NCBI GenBank assembly: GCA_034687125.1
Contig: JAQGBZ010000018.1
Coordinates: 372,001 to 436,000, forward strand
Source of the DNA: Neelides folsomi
Taxonomy: Eukaryota > Arthropoda > Collembola > Neelipleona > Neelidae
DNA length: 64,000 bases
Direction: 5' to 3'
Both the position numbers and the translations under genes were made by a program. Of the stretch, positions 37,301-52,300 are shown piece after piece; positions within the stretch are counted from its first letter, which is position 1, and every line of letters begins with the position of its first letter. Under the pieces are notes generated by a model. That model worked only from the letters and a program-made list of their open reading frames with translations. It ran no database searches and was not told the DNA's origin.

Positions 37301-40300
37301 GAAAAAATAACTCTTGAAAGGATTCAATTTTATGGGGTTTAAACTTGAATGAACAAATCATCTATTGGAGCGAGAAAACTTAAAAGTCTCCTTGCCTGGT
37401 CGAGAACTTGAGAGTGAAAGCGACTTTGATAACTTTGGGGTTCCGACTTCTCTTCAACACAATGTGCCAAGCGGAATCTAATTACAAAGAGTGTTTTGGA
37501 CGGTAAAGAATTCTCCTGAATTAGATAGGATCTGCCGCAATATTCTACTCTTGTGGACAATATTGAGGATTTCATTACAAAAGAATGCTAAAACACTCCT
37601 AGAATTTATCAATTTTTCTTAAAATCCAAATTATGAAAAATAATGAAAAATCAATCCTATCTAACTTTTAATATAATAAATGCTTACATAAAGATGGTAT
37701 TATTTGGTGTATAAATATTATGTCCATGTTTGCTCTATGAAGAATATGGTATATCCTATATAGTTCATAATACGAAAGTCCATATAAAAATAAGTTTTGG
37801 TTTCATGTTTTTCTTTTTCATTTGAATTGCTTTATTCAATTTCAATTCTTTTTTTTACTTTTTATCGACATCCCTTTTGCAAAATTTAGTATGGGTAGTT
37901 TTTCGGCTTGAATAACAAATTCAACTTTCCACCTACTTTCACAATTTATTGATTGGTTCTACCAGTAGCTTTATCTTGATTTTCAAAAAAAGTAACCCAG
38001 ATTTAAAATCTCTTTTTTTCGAATTTAAGGTACATTCGAAAAAATCAAAAGATCTTATTACCAAGTATTGGTATTCATTATCATCTCATTTTATTTTGTG
38101 TAATAATGCAATTAAAAGTTCTTACGCTATTTAAATTTGTTATTCGTATTACAAATATAAACAAAAAATGCATGCAAACAAACAATGCAATATCAGACTA
38201 CAATTCTTCGAAGACAACAAATCTGTATATCTGAACATGCATTTTCAAACGCATTGCCAGAAAAAATAAGCTTATTAAATAGGGCATGGAAAGAAAGTTT
38301 TAAATCGAATTCAAATTTTGAAAGGGATTCAGTAAAGTGTAAATAATTTTTCATATTCACATGAGCGGAGTTTTAAAGTTACGTAAAAGAAGGTTGGCTC
38401 AGACGTTGAACTCCATTCAATAGGGTTTTTCTTTAATATTTCCGATTTGTGAATCGCAGGTTTCTTTTTTAAATTTTATTATCTTGTGTTTAAAATTTAG
38501 TTTAACAATTGTACAGTACAATATAAAAAGCGAGTTCGAATATTTGCAATGTTGTAATTGTGCCATTTATACAATGCTAATATAATGATCTATAGATTCC
38601 ATTTACTGAATTATACCTTTGATAATATTGGTATACTGTAAAAGTAAGTATAACTATAAAACGGTAAATAATATTTTCTTTTGAATAGTTCTGAGGTTTT
38701 TGGCAATAAATAAGGAAAATCTTTAAACGAAAAAGTTTCGTTCCCATTTTAATGCATGAGGTAGAAACTAAGAAACTCCTTCACTTAATGGACTATAATT
38801 ATTATCACTAATTAAACTTTGAAAACCTTTCCACTCTGATTTGCCTTCTGTCGCGAAAGACAAATGAAGATGCCGACGGGGGATTCATTCAGGGCTCTTC
38901 TTCATAATTACAGGGAAGTCACGAGGAAGCAACTCTTTCATTTTCACCCTGGGCAAGGGGAGAAAATGTAAATTAGTTTTTAAAATATGTCTCTTTCCTC
39001 TCCCCTTCAATCTCTCACTTATGTGAATTAATATCACCAACTTTCACCAGCCACTCGCTCGCATGTTAAACGCATTCTGCATCCAACCCCTCTTGGCACT
39101 TTCATTTAAAGTTCAATGGTCGTAAATTAAAATAGACCGGATTTCCCACAGACCAGGAGTTACTTAAGCCTCTCAAAGGCTCAGAATAAGAAGTTTGATC
39201 AGATGAAATTTTATACTTCCTAATATTTTATACGTATAAAATATAATCCGAATTTTGATATAATCTTTAATATCCTATAACTTTAACATGCGTTACAATA
39301 CTATTATACGTATGTTACTAACATTGACGGCATAACTTTGATGTTAATTCGAACATTTATAGCACAAAGTATAAAGTATTTTTGGTAAGTAGTAAATTAA
39401 TGATATTAATTGGTAAATCCAATCTGACAATTTAAATTTAAAAAGAATGGATTTAAAAAAACACTTTTGCTCATTAATTATAATAGGTAAGTATAAATAT
39501 ATCATAGAGGGTAAATAAGGAAATGGATACTTCGACTAGTAAACGAATTGGTACAGTAATCATAAGTAAGTATATGTGGTAATTAGAAGCTCTCAGCTAA
39601 ACTCATATATAAACATAATGGCAAGCCACATAAGTAATTTTACCCCGAGCATCTTTTCTTTCTCGAGTCTGCCTTTCACCATGAGGCCTTTCAAGTGTCT
39701 CGTTAAGAGATGCCCAATGAGCCGAAGGTTCTTGGTGCCAGGACATGCATTATTAAATAGTGCTTAACGAAGGAAAATTACCAGAGACCCATCGTCAGTT
39801 CAACTAGGTTTTATCGAGAAATTTCCTTCACCCTTATATAAAATTGAGGAGGTGGAACGAAACAGAAGGCCCATTAATACACGAAGCAGAACTTTCGAAT
39901 CGAGTGTGAAGGAGAAAGAAAATGCCAAAGGGAATTCGAAACTCGACAGACTCACTCGCTTGGACAATGCGACCAAATTGGTATCCGGACCCAGGCAGAG
40001 TATCAATACTCGCCTACTGTTAGAAGGAGTTGAAAAATATCTGCGAAATTTTTCACCTGACCCGCCCTCGCCCTGTGGGGCTTTTGCTTTGTCCAGTTAG
40101 GGAAGTCTGAGATGCAATCAGTTAGCTTCCTTAGACCAACTTTCAGCTCGGCTCATGAGCTTCCGTTTTTTTCATTTCTTCAATCATTAAGACTCGCCCA
40201 ATTCGAAGAGCTTATACCAAGAAAGATACTCCATGAGGTGAGAGATTAACAATAAGTGTTCGTCTCTCCTACTATACCCATCATTTATTTTTATTATATA

Positions 40301-43300
40301 ATATTAAGTCTATTTATACCTGTATAACTTTAAAGACTTTTGTATTTATCATCATCATTATTGTCCCTAACTAAAATACATTTTCGAATAATGTTGTACC
40401 AAAATAATTTATTTTGAGAATAGGTAATGATTTATCAATATAAGACTTTCAAAATAATCAAACATTAAGCATAAATTGATATTATAATACAAAAATAATG
40501 ATCAATGCATATTATTTTATTGCTTATAGTTTATTTAACATAGGCCTACAAGCCCAAGAATATTATATAGTGACTTATATTATAAAAAGTATGAAAATAA
40601 ACGAAAAAGAGAAAAAAGTATGTATGTATCAGTGGTTGAGTGAATTTAGTTCTCAGTGTTCTTCTTAAGCTCTTTCTTCGAAAAAGAAAACTTGGGGAGT
40701 TTCCTGCTGAATGTTTGCTATGAAGAGCGAAAAGTAATTTCTTATTTCTTGATACTCTCTTTGATGAAGGAACTTCCCAGCATGCTCAGGCGGAGTTACA
40801 GGAAATGGTCTCCACTCTCCTGTAATTTATTAATGTCTCCATTCTTATTTTTTGACCGACATCGGAGTCCTTGGCTCTAAGAGTCCTCTTTCTATTCCCA
40901 CTCAACTCCCTCCCATTCATCCACAAAGAAAGTCATTAGTTCTTTATCAGTCAAATCATTAAGTGACAAAACACTTTTTGTCAATTAACCCAGAACTCCA
41001 ATACGCAAATGTACGATTGTTGACAAACTATTCAATTTGAGTGAAAGTCATAATAAACGGCTATTCCCTATCTCACCCAACGTTATTTCAATTGACTGTA
41101 ATAAAGCACTAATAAATTTGGAAATGCCTTGAATAGTAATCCGAATGCAAATTAAGGCAGTAGAGAAATGTGGGACAAGAATGGATACTGTAAAAGTGGA
41201 AGTTTAATGAAAAACAAAGTTTCAATACTCGCAAGTAAAACTTTTTCCATTGAATCTATTATTCTAAAGAGGAAATAGAAAATTCCACATTTCACTGCCA
41301 AGGCGGCAGAAACGAAGATCTTCGGGGGCGTGGAAGGAAAGAAGGGCGATGAGCATAAATAGAGAGTTGAACATGGGAACCAGCCGCCGTTTGTTCAAAG
41401 GGCCTTCATGGCTCAAAATGATATCATTTCTCTGTGAAGAAAGCATAAAGAGCAATATAATTTATATTGATGGCTTCTCCCAACCCCCGTTCTCATCCCT
41501 TTCAATGAGAGACTTCTTTCTTTAAGAACATATCATAAAGTCACATTTCCCTCTTTGTGGCCAACGAGCAACTGAGGGAGACCAGATGGTTGAGCTTGAT
41601 ACAAAAAGACAACCCTTACGTACATTTATTTTATCTACCTAAATTTAATAATGTACCATACATATTTAGGGATATGGTACATTTAAACTCCATTATGCCT
41701 TAGCATGCTTCACCAAATTTTTTTCAAGACTACCTAATAAGCTCAATTTACAATTTTTAGTCTTATCTTTCTCTTGTAAATGATTTTTTATAACTTTTGA
41801 GTACTATATCTCATACTGACGATGAATACTTTCCATTTAATTCATAAATTTGCCATTTATAAGTAATAGGATTTGCATTCAGAAATAAATGTTTGACGGT
41901 TCTAAAATAAATGTTTTTTTGGCATTACTGATTGCTTTTTGATATTGGTATTTACTCAATATTTAAAGTCGTAGAACTAACCGTTAAGCTAAAATTTAGT
42001 GAATAGAAATAATAGAATATTCATTTAATCAAAATGGGTATTTTTAGAACAATGAAGATTGAAATAGATTTCGTTTTTATTTACTATTTTAAAATTAATA
42101 GCTAGCCAAATAAATCACGAAACAAATATAACAACAAAATTTGCGAAGAATGATTCGGAATTACTAAAATAATATTACATTAGAATAAATATTAGTTTTT
42201 CCTTATTTGAACTCCGTTTGTCTAGACTTTAGACTTGAAAGTATAGCTATACTCCTCACACTCTAAGTTCCAAGAAAATTGAATCCCCCTCTTGAAAGGG
42301 TTGTTTCGGAGGGCTGGATTTGGCACACCTTGAAATAACCGTACTATTTGCTTCAATGTTGCATATTGCCTCTTACAATTATTTTAATATACATAGAACT
42401 TATAAAATATTTTATTTGGAGTTAATCCAACAATACGTGTTATAAATATTTATCGGATCTAATCACTGTCGGACCAATTTTCTTCCTCACTCGAATTTTC
42501 TTCGCCTATATCTCCAATTTGGATAACAACACGATCAATTTCTTTTAAGATGCTATCCATTTGCCGATATTTTTCTTCTTTTTGACAGTATAAAAATGCC
42601 TTTTTCCAGTTTTCCTGAGTAACAAATGAACACGCTTCTGTAAACATATTTGTAACTGATTTTATAATATTTTCCTTATTATTTTTGCAAACGTAAGTTT
42701 TTGTCTGTGCCCAAATCAGCTCAATGGGATTGAATTGGCAATGATAAGGAGGAAGCCTCAAAACTTTATGACCATGTTGCATTGCTAATTCATCTAATTC
42801 GTATCTAACAAAGTCATCTTTGTATCCTTTAATTATGTTGTATAGTGCCGGCTTCAATGCATTAGGTGGATAAACAATATTATGGTATTGTAGCCATTTA
42901 ACCATATCTTCTTTTTTAGACGAAGATGTAGTAATCTCGTCGAGCCTAATAATAAATAATGTAATTTTTAAGTATATTAAAATAATAGTACGAGGCAATA
43001 TGCAACATTGAAGCAAATAGTACGGTTATTTCAAGGTGTGCCAAATCCAGCCCTCCGAAACAACCCTTTTAAGAGGGGGATTCAATTTACTTGGAACTTA
43101 GAGTGTGCGGAGTATAACAGTATTATACATGTATTATACTTATGTGTTCATTTATATCAGAAAAACTTAATGTTAGATTTACCAATGTATTTAAGTAATA
43201 CCTATACCTAACATAAAATTATAATTCGAAAATTAATCTACTCCATATTTGCATAGTTTATAATTTAACAAATTTGTTTTGAATAGACACTCCAAAAGTG

Positions 43301-46300
43301 CTCAACCCATACATTAATACCAAATTAAGCTCATTATCCTTTAAATCGTATTTATTCATTAACCAAAAAGTGTGTACTTTCCTAAGTTCATAATTTAGTA
43401 ACTAAATTAAATTTAAAGGGCTATTTCGGAACGCACGAGCGAATAAAATACATATTTGCGTATAAAAGTTGAAAAAATGATTTCTAAACAAATTGATGGG
43501 AATGAAGAAGAAGCCGAGCGGAAGTTGTACGCTTGCCAAAGATCTCACGGACAAGTGGAAGTTTATATGGAGAAAGTTGACCGGAATAGCATTCGGAATA
43601 AAGAGAATGGGAAAAGTAGGAAGGGTTGTGGGAGAATTGGGAAGGAGCAACTCAACAGAGGCATGCTGAATTTTTATGGTCCGTTCGACGAAGAAGAGTC
43701 CGCAGACACTCCGGAGATGTGCTTCTTATACATTTCTAATCCATTCTACTATTATTTTATCGCAATAATGGGTCTTTCCTCAGCCAAGGAGTCGGAGCCG
43801 AACTTTTATGCTTTATGGCCTACAAAGAAATTGGTGAATGTGTGTACACACATATGAGTTATATACTCCGTTTATAATCCTTCACATGGGAAGAAGGATG
43901 GATGTAGACTTCAAAAGCTCCCTCTTCTTCCCTTTTCACGGTTGATGATTTCCCCTTTCCGGTTCCAGTCATACTTACTAGAAACATTCGTACTTTTATC
44001 ATCTAAGAGTGCCAGTGTATACCATTTCACTACGTGGGACTGGAAAACTACTTTTCATTCTCAGGTCCAGCGAGGGAAAACTCGAGGCTGAATACGTGCA
44101 TTAGAGAGGAAGCATGAAGAGAGTTGGCAAAGGAAAATCGCCCATAATAATAAAAACGATTTCTTCTCGTGATCGGTCCAGGGGGCCTTCCTTACAGACC
44201 TACAAACCCATATTAAAAAGAATTATAACATTAAATGGAATATCACTTCCATTCTCTCAATGGGCTTGAATACTGTTAATAATTACAATAACAGTACAAA
44301 CTCTTGATTGAAATTTTCTCAAATTAAAAATCTCATTTTATGCCTTCGTACAAATGATTTGGGATGTGAAATCATGTTGGGTAGTTCAAGGCTGGAATTT
44401 TAGGGTCAGTTTTGAGTAGAGTGTTGATTGCTTTTTTACGACTTGAATTTATAGGGTTTTAATAAAGAAAATATTACAATTCACCATAATGGGTTTTATG
44501 AATAATGTTTCTTTGCACTCAAAGCCATTTTAAGTGAGTTTAAGGGTTGAAAAGTTTCATATTCATAAAATTTTATAGGAGGTCTAGTGACCTAGAGTGA
44601 ATGAAACTGGGAACTTTTACAATGCATGACCTAAGGTACCATAGTGTGACTACAATATAATCCTGTCATGAATAAATAAGAAAAAGAAGAAAGTTTCAAC
44701 TTGTGAACTAAATAAGTATCATGCATCCTTTGAATGTGCATTCTTACTATTAGAGCATTTCGTTCCCTTCTTTTTACGACTACATGATGAAATGCATTAT
44801 TAAGAGGGAGGAAATGTAGAGAGAATTTGCTCTTTTACGAGATACCTTTTTAAATTTACAACAAGATCCAAACTTTGTTTCACTTAATCGAAAGAGAACT
44901 TGGAATAAAGAGTCAAACGCTCATTTCTCAACTCCGCATGAATAATCTCGCCCGCCCTTGTCGGCCCTATAAGTCTAGACACATGAAAGATTTAACTTAA
45001 ATAACTCCTAACTACATATTTTGCTAATACAAGTTTTATCTCAATCTTGGAGGTTTGAGTGGACACTCTTTGCATACATTATAACTTATACCATTACCGT
45101 TGATCTCGAACTTAGAAGGTATGTTATTAGTGTATAATGCTAAGTAAGTATACTTGTAGCATTTATCGAGGACTTTTCAAAGCGGAGGTATCAAGGGATT
45201 TCTAGTTGTGTGTTTTGATGTTTGTGAAAGCGAGGTTTTACGAGGCGGAGACGAAGAGTAAAAGCAGGGTTCTTTGTGCAACTCCCAGAATTTCCTTTGC
45301 AGAACGTAAAGAGACGTGCAGATAATTAGAAAATCCTGAAAGTTCCTCACCCTTTACTTCGAGACCATAGACGACTTCTCATTTCTTTAACCACATCATT
45401 ATAGGAATTTGAGTATAAGCAGTGGATGTGAAGAGAACGACTATTATTTTGTTCGTGGAGTTAACGAACATGAGTCATTCCAAGTATTTGAGGACAAGGA
45501 CGAAAAGTGGGGAGGCTGAGAGAGATCGTAAAACGGGCTATCTAATTATTTCTAGGCATCAAAGACGTAAAATGAGAAGAGGAGAAAATACGCGTCTATA
45601 AATTCGTCATTAAAAAGTCAGGCACATCAAATATTCCCAAGTTTAATTCAACTCGGAGTCTCATTTCTATTTCGCTAGTGCTGAAAATAGGCGACAGAAA
45701 TCGAGTAAAATTGACAAGAGAAATCTCAAATTCAAGCTTGTATTTTCAAAATGTCATTTTCACAATCCTTAATTTCGAACTACAGTTGTAATGCCTAAAT
45801 ATAATATTCAATACGCGATATACTATGGTATTTATTTTTAACTATACGTAGTAAAATCTGACAATACAATGTTCATGCAGTAATATCTACATATTCATAA
45901 GTACAAATTGGGAACGATATTTATAGATTTACTCTATACAGGGTGGGCCATAAGTATCTTTCTTTTTTAAATACACAATCGTATAAAAAATAAAGATATT
46001 TATGGCCCACCCTGTATAATGCTACATTGAGTGAGTACCTATAGTAATCATAAGCACAGGATTTGTCATTTGAGAGGTTAAAAGGTTGGAAATGGGACTT
46101 TTGTTAACTTATCAAAACTGTCTCATATATGTGAAGAGAGTGACGAGATATAAAATGAACTATAGTATACTTTATAAACTAAATGATACAGGGCCGATAT
46201 GAATAATGGATTATGCATTCATTTTCTTTTATTGGATAAAAGTAGAGTGGATGTGCACTTCTGGGATCGGCACGTCAGAGCCCAATTATTCCAACACACT

Positions 46301-49300
46301 CAAAGCAATTACATTCAACGACTCTTTTAACTCTCACGAATTTTTATCTTCATTTGCTTTCCCCAAAACATGCGAAATTCAACATTTATTACAAAATTTT
46401 CACCGTAAATTCTCCTATAATGTCTCTTGTAGTAGCGATGAGAGTATAAATATGAACAAATGATCATTTCTCTCTTCTCCAAACAGGGAATATACCTTCC
46501 TTTGCAAGTATAAATAGATAGTAGTAAAAAAACTAAATGACTAGGTATGGTCCTGTAATGTTAACAGGCTATGGGTTACATTTTATTAATACAAGGGAAA
46601 ATATAAAGGGAGTCCTTAAGAGAAGGAGACTTTAAAGGAGGTAGCTGAAAAAAGATCTTTCACAACGACATAATATTTCCCGGAAAATGGCCAACTCATG
46701 TCAAAGGATTCTTTGTAATAGAGCTAAAGACTATGGGCTGAAGTAGATGCTGATTTTCATTATAATGTTTCTTAAAGGAACCAAGCACGACAAATTTCCG
46801 TTGTCTCCTCCTTACACCTTTCCCATTCTCCGAATTGGGTCACGGTGAAGAAATGAACCAAAAGGAGAAATTGCCTTCCAAAATTTGTGACCTATGTATA
46901 CTTACACTATTTGGTTGTCCTTATACATAAACTAATATATTGTAGCCATTGTAGCCCAACTCCTATAGATGTGCTTCAAATAAATACTGTGGACACATTG
47001 GACTTCATTTCCTAATATGAATGTAGCAAGTGTAATGTTCATCTCTACTGGTTGGTGTAGTTAGAATGATATATTATGAAATGATAATTACTAGCGGCGT
47101 TTCAAGCCAAGCACTCAAATTACATGTTCTTGAATAACGGTATACTATAAAATCTAATTTACTCAGACATTTTACTTTCTTTCATGTATATTAGTAATTT
47201 TTTGTTCAAAGAACACTTTACCAATTTATTATTTTAGTTATACTCGATCATGGGTGAGATTCAAATATTTACTTGAATAAGAGTTAAGATTCTCAATCTA
47301 CACTTTCACCTTTTACTACTTCGAATATGTTTGTTTGGAAAAGTTTAAGAATTTTTTGATTCATTTCGAAATTGGGTCCGAATAATGTTGAAAGTTGAAT
47401 TTCCTCATCATAGATAAAACATTGATCATACATGGAATGTGCGGAGTCTCAGGGGGTCGGAGAAATGGCCAAATGGCTGAGTGAGAGGTGACTTCTTTTC
47501 TTTTCGCAGAAGCTCCATAAAATTTAAGCCTTTTCAGCAGTTTGTGGAAATTATAGCCAGTGGACATGATGACATCATCCTTATATTCCACCGCCATTTC
47601 CCAGGCTGACAATGTGTGAAATTATGATCCGTGTCCAATTCCCTCATTGCCCTTTAAACTTCTCTCTTTGAAGCTCTCATACAAATCCAATTGTAATATA
47701 ATTTTCCACATACCATTTGATATCGTCGGAATTCATGGAACTATTCACCTACTTTCCGAAAAATAATCCTCGCCTTCTTCTTTCAAATGCTAAAGGCTTA
47801 ATGTTCAAACGAGATAATAAAAAGCACTATACCTCCAAAAATATCTCTAAAAATACTTAATTAACAAATTTTACATTAGGTCATAAACCCATTTTATTTA
47901 GTGCAATGGTAGTGTGTATAATCCTATGCGCATAAATATGGCAAAAAATACATACTTACCCACATATTGTACTAAATAACATGTTATACATTTATAAGGT
48001 AAATAGGATATAAAAGGATTTTTGAATGAAGGAAGATTTATAATACAAAAAATGAAATAAAAATACACATGAAAAGAATAGGTTTGAAAACGTGTCGGTG
48101 GATAATATGTTTTAGTGCTTTAAAAAGTAAAGAGATGAAAGCAAACGAGGAAATGGAATTGTTCAGATTTAAAGAGGAAATTGTAAAAATCGAAGTGACC
48201 ATTTCCTTTCGATCAGAAGTTGGAGAGTGACGCAGTAAAGAAACGCTCTGTGTGTCTCATTTTATTTTATTCCAATTCTCATCAATTCTCTTCCATTCAG
48301 ACGCACTCAACGTTTGGCTTACTTTCGCACCAATAGCATTAAAAGATAGTTTTTATCAAACCAACTTCAAATATGACGCAATGTGTTGAGCTATAAAATA
48401 TTATTTTTTAGTTGAATTTAAAGCCATGGCTTGGCAAAGTCAACCAGGTTATTTAGTGCCTACAATTAAAGAAGATTAACTAGCCATTCGAGAAAGCTCT
48501 AAAGTCTTTCATTGTTATAATTAAAACTCTATCTGAATGACATTTAGGACAAGATTAATTGGACACCATGAAAGTTAAATTAAATTCTTAAATTTGCATG
48601 ATGAGAACAAGACAAGTATTGGATTTATCTTTTTTGATAAGAGTCGAATTTCAATGAATTTCTCCTAAATTTCCATTTTCCTATTTTGTTGAAGGTGAGA
48701 GAAGAAGTCCCAAGAGGAACCGCGAAACAATCTGACACTTTTGGTTAAGAAGTTTCATTCTCAGCCTTTGTCATCCACATGGAATGTCACCAGGGCCAGA
48801 GATCCTACGATATTTGAGGAAGGCGGAGAAAACGGGAGTTCCCCAGTTCCACTCTGATCTAATTCTCAGGGGACATTCACATATAACTCTCAGAGAAAAA
48901 TGTCGTGTAATAGAAAAGTTTCCAACATCTAACTATTAAAAAAACGGTGGAACGAAGAGTCTGGATCAACACCCTTTACCAAATAAGGAAATAGGAAATA
49001 AATACGAGGCTTGCACACTATATTATATAACTTCGCATCCACATCACACTTCTGATAATATAATATCCCAAGTTTCAGAAGACAATCAATGAATCTAATT
49101 TTCCACAACCATTTTTCTTTTCCTTCCCGGCTCGATCAATAAAAAACCTCAAAGTTGTATTTTATTACTCGGAGGGAAATTTCTCAAAATGGTGAATGCC
49201 ACTAACCAGTTACTCGCTTTGGTTGTGCATATAAATAAACGTAATTTAAACACCATGGTGAATTTCTTCATTTTTCCTTTTTATTTTTTACAACTCTTAG

Positions 49301-52300
49301 AGGCATTCGTGTAAAAAATTAAATTACAAAGGTGTTCAATCCAATTTCAAGCTTTTTGTTTCATTTTTAGACAAGTTAAATCGAAAATTCCATTTAGAAA
49401 CTTTCAAAAACTTAAGAAGCTCGAGGGTTAAAAGTTTAGTCATGATATTTTTATCCCTTTAATGTTCTATCGCTATAAGCTTTGTACCTCACGACCTGTC
49501 ATCTAACTTTTTTTAGTTTGAAAACTTCTTCATCAAAGCCCCCGCATTTAAGGATGTTTAAAAATAAAAATACGCTTCACTATTAAAAGATAATTTGAGC
49601 TTTCAAACTCACCCTAAATTGGGATTTATTGCTACATGCGGAAATGTGCATCATATAGAAGAGCATTCTGAAAAGAGATTAGTGATATAGAGTCTGTATT
49701 GTTAGTCACTCTTTATATACATAGTCAAATAGCTTTTGTTTATAAACTTGAATTACAAGTTTCTAACTTTAACTATGCTATGGGATAATAATAGGTTATA
49801 AGTAATGAGCAGAAGCATTTATAGATTATTCCCATTACTCATTTTAAATTGTGTTTGTTCCATTGGGGCGCATTATGCTATGTTGAATCGCTCATAAACT
49901 GGGTGTTCAACACCAAACATAAATCTTCTTTATGCGTTTATGTACCTCTAATGCAAATTAGCAGACTAAGAACCCAAAGCGTCATCCAACATCTCACTAA
50001 AATATTCATTCGCTGAAATCCTGAACTCTGGAGATCAATAATTAAGACTTTTGGGCATCATTAATTACCTTTACCTTTCTATCTAACATTTAAACTTTTT
50101 ATTAAATTTTATTTTGCAACATTTAATAATACGTGTAGTTTTATAAAGATGCATTTTTGAAGATTGTTGAATAGAAATTCTGAAATCAATGTAAGAGAAG
50201 AGAGAATTGAAAGAAAGTTTTCCTCGTTTTATAAACGAAGCATTTGATGCAATAAATAAAAGTTTATGAAAGCATAGACGTCATTCGGTTTAATAGAATG
50301 CGAGAAAATTATTTTGAATTTCATTTAAATTCCGAGAATAAAATAAGATTCAGGTGCAGAGGAGATTTTGGAATAATCAAAAGAGTCGTGAAATTGGGAA
50401 ATGTTCTCATCTCCCCTTCCAACATTTAAATGGGCAGAGTGTGGATTTCCCTCTTGAATAATATTGTTCCCACGCGTGTGATCTGAGACGACAGCTTTTC
50501 ACACTTTGTTGCAAATCTTTTCCTTAAGTTGGAAAAGTGGTGAATTTATCTCCATGCCCTTCTTCCGACTACTCCTTAACTTTTTTGCCCCGTGTGCTGA
50601 AACTAGAGAGACAATTTCTCGGAAGGTCTGACAACTTTAAACTCATTCCTCCTCCTTAGAAATCCCAGTTTATGGAAGGCGAGGGGTTTGCCCTGCTTTT
50701 ATGCACAAAGGGCATTTGTATAAATCCCAGTTTCATAAAAGAAGTCTTCATATACGCATCTTGAATGAATGTAACATAGTTGTCCTTAATAAATGTCCCA
50801 ATGCTGCTTTTATTTTTTCCAAAGCTTAGGTCGTATCACGTACATGCACAATATTTATGAGAAGCAGTTTATTTATCCAAAACATAAAATTGTCATTTGT
50901 ACTTGCAAGTTCCACAAATTACAGAATTACGCCCATCACGATGCACCAAATCTCAATTGACCAATAAATTCAAAATTCTCAACTTATATTCAATGATCCA
51001 ACCCTGCACTTGGGACATGCATAAAGCATAAAATAGATAAATAAAGATGTGTCAACAGTAGTAAATGAAAAAAGCAAAAATTTGTGTAAGATATTTCAGT
51101 TCCTTTGTCGAATTCTCATAAATTGAATCGTTCGTGATAAGATTTATGGTCATCTAAATCAATTCATCATTTTTATTGAAGATGCAAGGTTAATCATGAA
51201 GATAAATGTAAAAGCTGAAATATTGTAAGGTTTATGTGCATAATACAGATGATATTATTTTATTCTAATATGTCATTCGGATATGGAGTACTGCAATTTC
51301 TACTTGAGTTTGGGACAAATTTTAATATTAATATTTTATTTTATTTTATTACAGGGAGCTTTACAGGGAGGAAATATCTTCCTAATCAGTACTGGGAGCA
51401 GCCATTCTCAAAACCTTATTTTGAGAATTCAACTAAAAGAGAAGTCACTACCACAGTTGGGCAAACGGCGTACCTTTATTGTCGCGTTCGAAGTCTCGGG
51501 GACAGAGCCGTAAGTGTACAAACAATCAATCGATATTTTTTTAAAGAATTCTTACATAAATGTACAAATGAGAGAAAATGATTGGTATTTAAATCAAATC
51601 AGCAATGAATTAAACGAATTTCTAGAAAAATTAGGGAATCAGATTTGGGGGAAATGGAAAGTGGGCCAAGAAAGTTTTATAGTAAATGGGAAATGATTGT
51701 GATTGAAGGATGGTCGTCGGATGTAAATAGTTCTTTTAGGTGGCAATCGATCAAGAAGATTTGTAGGGTTTCGGGCTTGTGTTGTAAATTACATCTATGT
51801 TCCTGACCTTCCGCGTCAGGAGCAATCGAAAGTCAGATGGGATTTTTGGCTGTATTTGTTTTCCGCAAGTGGACTATTAGGTTAAGGAGGATGACCATAG
51901 TAAGCTTATACAGAATAATCTAAAGCTTTGTGTGCAGTTGAAGTGGGAGGGAGAATTCAAATGGCCTGCTTTCTTCCATTACACTCCTCTATTTAAACTT
52001 GGATCTTGCTAAGGAAGAAGAGCCTCATTTCGACCACGATCGCGAGACAAGAAGCAATTTAGGAAATTCATTATAAGTCGAGCTATTCTAATTAATTGAA
52101 TAAACTTTCAACATTTCAACGCCGCATCCTCTGTCTTAATCGATCCAAACAACTTTTAATGAAGGTGTTGTCTGCCAAAAATGCTCTACTTTCACACTCG
52201 TAAATGTGGAAAAGGGATTCCTTCTTTCCTACCGCAATTACCGTCATTACCAACGCGGCCACCTCACTTTCAACTTTTATTTCTTTACATACCTAATCTA

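Noticed and set aside
43008-43211. 67-codon open frame starting in the right inverted repeat of the Tc1-like element
   Set aside because: It translates terminal repeat sequence that also occurs, inverted, at the left end; not a gene.
43456-43857. 133-codon open frame, the longest isolated one in the dpr intron
   Set aside because: Mixed-charge residues without a domain, signal peptide or splice partners; a 249-base antisense frame overlaps it. Length alone is not convincing in 38 kb.
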